14,920 nucleotides of DNA. Source: Alphaproteobacteria bacterium. Its GTDB lineage: Bacteria > Pseudomonadota > Alphaproteobacteria > Caulobacterales > Caulobacteraceae. Location: assembly GCA_018895795.1 (NCBI GenBank), contig JAHINZ010000372.1, positions 1 through 14,920 on the forward strand, read 5' to 3'. This document shows positions 10,057-14,920 of the stretch, piece by piece (the stretch's first letter is position 1; the number at the start of each line of letters is the position of its first letter). The position numbers and the translations under genes were made by a program. The notes under the pieces were generated by a model that was not told the origin of the DNA, did not search any database, and saw nothing but the letters and a program-made list of their open reading frames with translations.

Positions 10057-11018
10057 TAGTCCTGGGTCGGATTGATCGCGTTCGGGTCGCCATAGGTCAG
10101 CGACAGGAAGACATCTTCCAGATCCGGGTCTTCGGTGGCGATGTCCTTGATGCGCATGCCGCTGGCCCGCACCGCGGCCAGCACCTGCTCGACGCTGGAC
10201 TGGCCCGTGCGATACGAGACCGCGAAGGCCCCGCCGGCCCGGATCTTCGTCTCGAAACCGGCCAGGGCCGGGGCGACGCTCACCGGCGTCTCGGGGGTCA
10301 CGACCACATTGCGGCTGTCCATCCGGGCCAGCAGGGTGGCCGTGGGCTCGCAGGCCACCACCTCGCCGCGATTGACGATGGCGATCTGGTCGCACAGCTC
10401 CTGGGCCTCTTCCAGATAGTGGGTGGTCAGGACGATGGTGACACCCAGGTCGTTGAGGCCCTTCACATAGCTCCACAGCTGGCGGCGCAGTTCCACATCG
10501 ACGCCGGCGGTCGGCTCGTCGAGGATCAGCACCGGCGGCTGGTGAACCATGGCCTTGGCCACCATCAGGCGGCGCTTCATGCCGCCCGACAGCTGGCGGA
10601 CATAGGCATTGGCCTTGTCGGCCAGGCCCAGGGCGTTCAGCAACTCGTCGGTGCGACGCTCGGCCTTGGGCACGCCGTACATGCCGGCCTGGACGTCCAG
10701 TGATTCGCGCGGCGTGAAAAACACGTCGGTGGCCAGTTCCTGCGGCACCACGCCGATGGCGGCGCGGGCGTCGCGCGGCCTCTGGTCGATGTCGCGGCCC
10801 CAGATCCGCACCGTGCCGCTGGTCTTGCGGGTCAGGCCGGCCAGGATGTTGATGAAGGTCGACTTGCCCGCGCCGTTGGGGCCCAGCAGGCCGAAGATCG
10901 AGCCGCGCGGCACCTTCAGGTCGATGCCGTTGAGCGCGCGTTTTTCCGGGGAGGTCTTGGTGGCGGCGTAGGTATTGAACAGGCTTTCGGCTTCGATGGC
11001 GTAGGCGGGCAGGTCCAT
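10056..11018 (-). CDS. ABC transporter ATP-binding protein, ABC-2 exporter type (YadG/DrrA-like)
   Basis: This cytoplasmic ATPase subunit of 320 residues is of the kind that pairs with a six-helix ABC-2 permease to export drugs, lipids or polysaccharides. The Walker A is GPNGAGKST (46-54), the Q-loop glutamine is Q93 in VVPQE, the signature is LSGGM (143-147), Walker B is LILDEP (164-169) and the switch histidine is H200. The C-terminal extension (about 225-320) ends with DPDLEDVFLSLT (297-308), typical of the YadG/DrrA group. I chose the ATG at 11018 because homologous sequence begins at once (YAIEAESLFNTYAATK). The open frame continues upstream only through a tandem DNA repeat. No ABC-2 membrane protein is adjacent: downstream is a purine permease and upstream a divergent gene. 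The substrate is unknown and the partner must be elsewhere. Confidence 0.92.
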   Translation of the reverse strand: MDLPAYAIEAESLFNTYAATKTSPEKRALNGIDLKVPRGSIFGLLGPNGAGKSTFINILAGLTRKTSGTVRIWGRDIDQRPRDARAAIGVVPQELATDVFFTPRESLDVQAGMYGVPKAERRTDELLNALGLADKANAYVRQLSGGMKRRLMVAKAMVHQPPVLILDEPTAGVDVELRRQLWSYVKGLNDLGVTIVLTTHYLEEAQELCDQIAIVNRGEVVACEPTATLLARMDSRNVVVTPETPVSVAPALAGFETKIRAGGAFAVSYRTGQSSVEQVLAAVRASGMRIKDIATEDPDLEDVFLSLTYGDPNAINPTQD

Positions 11019-11030
11019 GGAACGTCCAGA

Positions 11031-11082
11031 CAGGTCCCGCGAGGGACGATAGGGCCAAAGCAGGTCCCGCGAGGGACGATAG
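11031..11082. repeat. Two identical hairpin-forming direct repeats in the ATPase leader
   Basis: Bases 11031-11052 and 11061-11082 are identical over 22 bases, separated by 8 bases (30-bp period). Each copy contains the perfect inverted repeat GTCCC-GCGA-GGGAC (11034-11047 and 11064-11077). They lie 13-64 bp upstream of the ATPase start, in its leader or promoter. Possible roles are a pair of binding sites for a dimeric regulator (30 bp is close to three helical turns, so both on the same face) or two RNA hairpins in the 5' untranslated region. A dispersed REP-type repeat is also possible. Confidence 0.85.
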
Positions 11083-11106
11083 AACGAGCACGGCGCGCGG
11101 CTGGAA

Positions 11107-11136
11107 TTGACGGCGACGCGACAGGTCGCATAGGTA
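11107..11136 (+). promoter_or_regulatory. Candidate promoter of the zinc-finger/thioesterase genes
   Basis: TTGACG at 11107-11112 is a perfect match to the Caulobacter -35 consensus. The best -10 at suitable distance is TAGGTA (11131-11136, spacer 18), which is weak. Between them lies the inverted repeat GCGAC-AG-GTCGC (11118-11129), placed where a repressor could block the polymerase. The leader to the ATG at 11191 would be about 45-50 bases. This is tentative because of the poor -10. Confidence 0.3.
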
Positions 11137-11190
11137 GGCCTGCATCGCCGCCACGCCAAGGCCGCGTCTAGACTTCAAGGGTTTTCGAAC

Positions 11191-11514
11191 ATGGCGCGCA
11201 AGACCACGTCCACCTCCGCTCTCGACGCCCTGCCCGGATCGGCGACGAGCGAACCCGCGACGGTCGCGACCGCCATGGACACCCTGGCCCATCCCGGCCC
11301 GGCGCCGGAAACCGTCATGGTCCGCTCGCACCGCATCGCCTGCGAAGGCGTCGGCGGGGCCCTGGGCCATCCGCGCGTCTGGCTGGAACTGGGCGCGGCC
11401 GGCTTCGTCGACTGCCCCTATTGCGACCGCCGCTTCGTGGCGACCACCCAGGCGGGCCACGACGAGGACGAACGCCTGGCCCCCGGCGTCTATGAAGGCG
11501 CCGGCGGCCACTAG
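11191..11514 (+). CDS. Zinc-finger protein, CHCC type (NDUFS6-like)
   Basis: This small protein of 107 residues carries a zf-CHCC domain in its second half. The metal ligands C51, H60, C75 and C78 (C-x8-H-x14-C-x2-C) sit in IACEGVGGALGHPRVWLELG and VDCPYCDRRFV. The same domain forms the zinc-binding end of mitochondrial complex I subunit NDUFS6, and free-standing versions are widespread in alphaproteobacteria; an assembly or accessory role in complex I is an inference. Residues 1-40 are Ala/Thr/Pro-rich and low in conservation signals, so translation may begin at M29 or M43 instead. The ATG at 11191 is favoured by AAGGG nine bases upstream. The thioesterase gene starts 6 bp after its stop, so the two are probably co-translated. 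Confidence 0.88.
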   Translation: MARKTTSTSALDALPGSATSEPATVATAMDTLAHPGPAPETVMVRSHRIACEGVGGALGHPRVWLELGAAGFVDCPYCDRRFVATTQAGHDEDERLAPGVYEGAGGH

Positions 11515-11520
11515 GCCTCG

Positions 11521-11952
11521 ATGCCCGAGTCCACGCCGCCCTCGCGCCGCGCCGACTCCCTGGCCCAGGCCTGGGCGGCGGCGCAATGGCCACACGAGGC
11601 GCCGGTGCTGCGCGCCATCGCCATGCCGTCCGACACCAATCCCGAAGGCGACATCTTCGGCGGCTGGCTGCTGTCGCAGATGGATCTGGCGGCGGCCTCG
11701 ATCGCCTTTCACCGCGCCGCCGGCCGCTGCGCCACGATCGCCATCGACGGCATGACCTTCATCAGCCCGGTCTTTGTCGGCGACGAGGTCAGTCTGTTCG
11801 CCCGCGTCGTCCATACCGGCCGCACCTCGCTGAAGGTCCAGGTCGAGGCCTGGCGCCGCCGCCGCGACGGCGATCAGGCCCACAAGGTCACCGAGGGCGT
11901 GTTCACCTTCGTGGCCATTGATGAGCACCGCAAGTCGCGGCCTCTGCCCTAG
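11521..11952 (+). CDS. yciA: Acyl-CoA thioesterase, YciA type (hotdog fold)
   Basis: This enzyme of 143 residues hydrolyses acyl-CoA to free acid and CoA in the cytoplasm, and probably forms a trimer of hotdog dimers (hexamer) as known for YciA. The match to E. coli YciA as I recall it runs along the whole protein: LRAIAMPSDTNPEGDIFGGW (30-49), LLSQMDLAAAS (50-60), the AIDGMTFISPVFVGD strands (74-88) and VTEGVFTFVAID (123-134). D44 in GDIFGG is at the position of the catalytic aspartate. The N-terminal 25 residues are an unconserved extension. The ATG lies 6 bp after the zinc-finger gene stop with no clear ribosome binding site of its own, suggesting translational coupling. Substrate chain length is not predictable. 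Confidence 0.93.
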   Translation: MPESTPPSRRADSLAQAWAAAQWPHEAPVLRAIAMPSDTNPEGDIFGGWLLSQMDLAAASIAFHRAAGRCATIAIDGMTFISPVFVGDEVSLFARVVHTGRTSLKVQVEAWRRRRDGDQAHKVTEGVFTFVAIDEHRKSRPLP

Positions 11953-11968
11953 GCGAGGTCGCGGACAC

Positions 11969-12044
11969 GGCTCCGGTCCCCGCTGGGGCGCACGACCCGC
12001 GCGGTGGGGCGCCTGAGGCTGCCCTTCTGGCGGGACGCGGAGCC
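11969..12044 (+). other. Long imperfect stem-loop in the yciA-gshB gap
   Basis: In the 185-bp non-coding gap, 11969-11983 pairs with 12030-12044 in 14 base pairs with two single-base bulges (C11981, G12037). Inside, 12007-12013 pairs with 12017-12024 (7 base pairs, one bulged T, loop TGA). The nested pairing is nearly all G-C, so it should be stable as RNA or single-stranded DNA. No T-run follows, so it is not a standard terminator. It begins 17 bases after the yciA stop and ends 94 bases before gshB; function unknown. Confidence 0.5.
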
Positions 12045-12137
12045 AAAGCCCTCGCATTCACGCCCCCGCCGCCCTAACTAGTCAATCGCGGCGCGGCGCA
12101 CCTCAAGTCTCCGCGCGACGCTGACCCGGAGTCGTCC

Positions 12138-13088
12138 ATGTCGTTGAGAGTCGCCGTCCAGATGGATCCCGTGCAGGGGATCAATATCGACACCGACACC
12201 ACCTTCCAGATGATGATGGAAGCGCAAGGCCGGGGCCACAGGCTGTGGGTTTACACCCCCGACAAGCTGTCGATGGAGGACGGCCGGGTGTTCGCCCGCG
12301 CCCAGTCGCTGGTGCTGACGGCCGACAAGGGCGCCCACGCCACCCTGGGCGAGGTCCAGCTGCTGGACATGAAGGACGATGTCGACGTGGTGCTGATGCG
12401 CCAGGATCCGCCGTTCGACATGGCCTATATCACCGCCACCCATTTCCTCGAGAAGGTTCACCCCCACACCCTGGTGGTCAACAATCCGGCCGAGGTGCGC
12501 AACGCGCCCGAGAAGCTGTTTGTCACCGACTTCCCCGGCGTGCAGCCGCCGACCCTGATCACCTCGGACCATGAGGCGATCTACGACTTCCGCGCCCGGC
12601 ACGGCGACATCGTGCTCAAGCCGCTCTACGGCGGCGGCGGGTCGGGCGTGGCGCGGCTGCTGGCCGACGACCCCAATCTCGACGCCCTGCTGGAACTGCA
12701 CGCCATGATCGGCCGCGAGCAGGTGATCGCCCAGAAGTTCGTGCCCGCCGTCAGCAAGGGCGACAAGCGCGTGCTGCTGGTCGACGGCGAGCCCGTCGGG
12801 GCCATCAACCGCGTGCCGGCCGCCGGCCAGGTGCGCTCCAACCTGCGGGTCGGCGGCCGGGCCGAGGCGGTCGAGCTGACCGCCCGCGATCTGGAGCTGT
12901 GCGCGATCATCGCCCCGGAACTGAAGCGACGCGGCCTGCTGTTCGTCGGCATCGACGTGATCGGCGAGTATCTGACCGAGATCAATGTCACCTCGCCCAC
13001 CGGCGCCCAGCAACTGAAGAACTTCGGCGGGGCCGACGCCTCGGCCGTGCTGTGGGATCGGATCGAGGCGATCCGCGCCGGACACTGA
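12138..13088 (+). CDS. gshB: Glutathione synthetase
   Basis: This cytoplasmic enzyme joins glycine to gamma-glutamylcysteine using ATP, the last step of glutathione synthesis. At 316 residues it has the family length. The N-terminal domain (1-120) has the MRQDPPFDMAYI segment (87-98) and NNP (115-117). The ATP-grasp part shows LKPLYGGGGSGV (160-171, the glycine-rich nucleotide loop), AQKFVP (198-203), GDKRVLLVDG (208-217), RSNLRVGG (233-240, substrate contact) and GIDVIGEYLTEINVTSPTG (271-289, metal and phosphate binding). The ATG at 12138 is preceded by CCGGAG seven bases upstream. The next gene on the strand, comM, follows after 109 bp, an arrangement often seen in alphaproteobacteria. Confidence 0.97.
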   Translation: MSLRVAVQMDPVQGINIDTDTTFQMMMEAQGRGHRLWVYTPDKLSMEDGRVFARAQSLVLTADKGAHATLGEVQLLDMKDDVDVVLMRQDPPFDMAYITATHFLEKVHPHTLVVNNPAEVRNAPEKLFVTDFPGVQPPTLITSDHEAIYDFRARHGDIVLKPLYGGGGSGVARLLADDPNLDALLELHAMIGREQVIAQKFVPAVSKGDKRVLLVDGEPVGAINRVPAAGQVRSNLRVGGRAEAVELTARDLELCAIIAPELKRRGLLFVGIDVIGEYLTEINVTSPTGAQQLKNFGGADASAVLWDRIEAIRAGH

Positions 13089-13197
13089 CAAACGCTGTTC
13101 AGCGCCCTGATTTCCTGAAACGTTCGTTTTTCGTTCTTGCTACGCCCTTGGCCCCATGGTTCGTGGTGGATAAGTCCAACCGATCCATGAGGCGGGC

Positions 13198-14751
13198 ATG
13201 GCCGCGAAGGTCGTCACCGTGGCGTTCGAGGGCGTCGAGGCGCGCCGCGTCGATGTCGAGGTGCAGCTGACCACCGGTCAGCAGATCTTCGTCATCGTCG
13301 GCCTGGCCGACAAGGCCGTGGCCGAGAGCCGCGAGCGGGTGCGCGGGGCCTTCGCGGGCCTTGGCCTGTCCCTGCCCGGCAAGCGCATCGTCGCCAATCT
13401 GGCCCCGGCCGACATGCCCAAGGAGGGCACGCACTTCGACCTGCCCATCGCCCTGGCGGTGATGGCGGCGATCGGGGTGATCCCGCTGGACGCCCTGGAC
13501 GGCTGGGCGGCCATGGGCGAGCTCTCCCTGGATGGCCGCATCGTGCCCGCCGCCGGGGCCCTGCCGGCCGCCATGGCCGCCGGGGCCATGGACCTGGGCC
13601 TGATCTGTCCCGAGGCCAGCGGACCCGAGGCGGCCTGGGCCGGCGGCACCCGCATCCTGGCCCCGCGCTCGCTGGTGGCCCTGATCAACCATTTCCGCGG
13701 CAGCCAGGTGCTGAGCGCCCCCGCCCCCGGCCCGGTGATCGAGGGCGAACGCGGCAAGGACCTGCGCGACGTCAAGGGCCAGGAGCACGCCAAGCGCGCC
13801 CTGGAGATCGCCGCCGCCGGCGGTCACAACCTGCTGTTCGTCGGCCCGCCCGGCTCGGGCAAGTCGATGCTGGCCCAGCGCCTGCCGGGACTTCTCCCCC
13901 CGCTCACCTCGACGGAACTGCTGCAGACCTCGATGGTCCATTCCGTGGCCGGACTGATCGCCCGCGGGGCCCTGACCCGCGCCCGGCCGTTTCGCTCCCC
14001 GCACCACTCGGCCAGCATGGCGGCCCTGACCGGCGGCGGCCACAAGGCCAAGCCGGGCGAGGTCTCGCTGGCCCATAACGGCGTGCTCTTTCTGGATGAG
14101 CTGCCCGAGTTCGGGGTCCAGGCCCTGGACTCCCTGCGCGCGCCGCTGGAGACCGGCGAGGTGATGGTGGCCCGCGCCAACGCCCATGTGCGCTATCCGG
14201 CCAAGGTCCAGCTGGTCGCCGCCATGAACCCCTGCCGCTGCGGTCATGGCGGGGCCGGCCGGGGTTCTTGCGGCAAGGCCCCGCGCTGCCAGCGCGACTA
14301 TCAGGGCCGGGTCTCGGGCCCGCTGATGGACCGCATCGACCTGTCGGTCGACATGCCCGCCGTCACCGCCGCCGACCTGGCCCTGCCGCCGCCCGCCGAG
14401 GGCTCCGTCGAGGTCGCCGCCCGGGTGGCGCGGGCCCGCCAGCGGCAGATCGACCGGGCCGAGGCCCTGGACAGCCTCGAGAGCCTGAACGGCCGGGCCG
14501 AGGGCGCCTTCCTGGAGAAGATCGTCGCCATCGACGAGCCGGGCCGGTCCCTGCTGGCCCGCGCCGCCGAGGCCGGCCAGATCAGCGCCCGGGGCTGGAC
14601 CCGCGTGCTGCGCCTGGCCCGCACGATCGCCGATCTGGAAGCGGCCGACAGCGTCCGCCGCGTCCACGTCGCCGAAGCCCTGGCCCACCGCCGCTCGGCC
14701 GCGCCGGGCGAGGCGCAGGGGGCGGCGGCGTTCGGCGGGGCGGCGTTTTGA
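13198..14751 (+). CDS. comM: YifB/ComM family Mg-chelatase-like AAA+ ATPase
   Basis: The protein has 517 residues. The N-terminal domain (about 1-165) has the Lon-protease-like fold of the family (VGLADKAVAESRERVRGA, 34-51; FDLPIALAVMAA, 80-91). The AAA+ domain follows, with Walker A GPPGSGKS (216-223), Walker B VLFLDEL (296-302), the RSPHHS insert (266-271) and sensor region SGPLMDRIDL (373-382). Four cysteines, C346, C348, C358 and C364, form the likely zinc-binding cluster. The C-terminal Mg-chelatase helical domain spans about 400-500. In naturally transformable bacteria ComM is a hexameric helicase that drives branch migration of incoming DNA; whether this host is competent is unknown. 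The ATG at 13198 has GAGGCGGG just upstream. The last 17 residues are a Gly/Ala tail. Confidence 0.95.
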   Translation: MAAKVVTVAFEGVEARRVDVEVQLTTGQQIFVIVGLADKAVAESRERVRGAFAGLGLSLPGKRIVANLAPADMPKEGTHFDLPIALAVMAAIGVIPLDALDGWAAMGELSLDGRIVPAAGALPAAMAAGAMDLGLICPEASGPEAAWAGGTRILAPRSLVALINHFRGSQVLSAPAPGPVIEGERGKDLRDVKGQEHAKRALEIAAAGGHNLLFVGPPGSGKSMLAQRLPGLLPPLTSTELLQTSMVHSVAGLIARGALTRARPFRSPHHSASMAALTGGGHKAKPGEVSLAHNGVLFLDELPEFGVQALDSLRAPLETGEVMVARANAHVRYPAKVQLVAAMNPCRCGHGGAGRGSCGKAPRCQRDYQGRVSGPLMDRIDLSVDMPAVTAADLALPPPAEGSVEVAARVARARQRQIDRAEALDSLESLNGRAEGAFLEKIVAIDEPGRSLLARAAEAGQISARGWTRVLRLARTIADLEAADSVRRVHVAEALAHRRSAAPGEAQGAAAFGGAAF

Positions 14752-14848
14752 GGGTCGGGCGGGGTGACGCCGCGGGCCTGGACTTGAGCGCCCGAGAGCA
14801 GACCTTCTGAAAGGCCGAGGAGGGTGGTGGGAGGACGTTCTGGTTGAT

Positions 14849-14890
14849 CCTCCCCCTCTGGGGGAGGTGGCCCAGAGGGCCGGAGGGGGT
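14849..14890. repeat. REP-like double palindrome
   Basis: Two perfect hairpins lie in tandem: CCTCCCCC-TCT-GGGGGAGG (14849-14867, 8-bp stem) and GGCCC-AGA-GGGCC (14869-14881, 5-bp stem). GGAGGGGG follows and could pair alternatively with the first arm. From memory, similar G/C-rich double palindromes recur between genes in Caulobacter and relatives, which would make this one copy of a dispersed intergenic repeat. It sits about 100 bp after comM and may also act as a transcript end, although no T-run is present. The remaining bases from 14752 show no gene I can support. Confidence 0.75.
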
Positions 14891-14920
14891 CGGCTCGGCG
14901 CTCATCCAGACGTCGCCAAG

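Noticed and set aside
11019..11159. Possible longer N-terminus of the ABC ATPase, translating the tandem repeat as a 10-residue repeat
   Set aside because: Family homology starts at the ATG at 11018, and the extension is Arg/Pro/Ser-rich without similarity to ATPase N-termini. The repeat reads better as regulatory DNA or RNA.
9991..12057. In-frame extension of the permease upstream through the ATPase and beyond, to about 1138 codons
   Set aside because: Only the last 449 codons match a family, beginning exactly at a good start. The rest is out-of-frame ATPase and other DNA, so it is not a fusion.
13089..13140. Short hairpins after gshB (13093-13104 and 13118-13129) as an intrinsic terminator
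   Set aside because: The stems are at most 5 bp with 2-base loops, and the T-rich stretch is interrupted. Not enough to call a terminator.
14582..14905. Short open frame on the minus strand across the comM end and the palindromic repeat
   Set aside because: It reads the REP-like element and the antisense of comM; Pro/Arg-rich peptides of this type are typical false calls.

Overview
The window looks like chromosomal DNA from an alphaproteobacterium, most likely of the Caulobacterales (Caulobacter or Phenylobacterium type). This is inferred from about two-thirds G+C, alphaproteobacterial-style chemoreceptors, a gshB-comM pair, an NDUFS6-like CHCC zinc-finger protein and AzgA-type permease sequences. 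It was not tested by any database search. No mobile element, integrase, CRISPR array or phage gene is visible, and coding is dense.

Positions 1-4559 (+ strand) form a chemotaxis operon: the 3' end of one chemoreceptor, a complete second chemoreceptor (TTG start), cheW, cheR and cheB. The genes overlap or lie within about 50 bp of each other. They supply receptors, the receptor-kinase coupling protein and both adaptation enzymes; cheA and cheY are not in the window. Both receptors end in the same Ala/Pro-rich linker plus a conserved tail whose last residues fit the aromatic-x-x-aromatic pattern of CheR/CheB tethers. The two receptors share a 99-bp stretch with no base difference.

Positions 4573-8446 (- strand) run convergently towards cheB with only 13 bp between the stop codons. 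A soluble PAS-PAS hybrid histidine kinase is followed by a soluble 581-residue protein that I regard as the most interesting item here. It appears to be an internal duplication of a degenerate chemoreceptor tip hairpin followed, about 110 residues later, by a CheZ-like D-x-x-x-Q helix. It may be a phosphatase or scaffold that works with the kinase or with the chemotaxis proteins.

Positions 8512-11018 (- strand) hold tRNA-Arg(CCG) with an encoded CCA end and a good sigma-70-type promoter, an AzgA-type purine permease, and an ABC-2 type ATPase with no membrane partner in view. The leader of the ATPase gene carries two identical hairpin-forming repeats 30 bp apart.

Positions 11191-14751 (+ strand) hold a CHCC zinc-finger protein, a YciA-type acyl-CoA thioesterase, glutathione synthetase (gshB) and a YifB/ComM AAA+ protein. 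The 185-bp gap after yciA can fold into a long imperfect stem. The last 70 bp contain a two-hairpin G/C-rich palindromic element of REP type.
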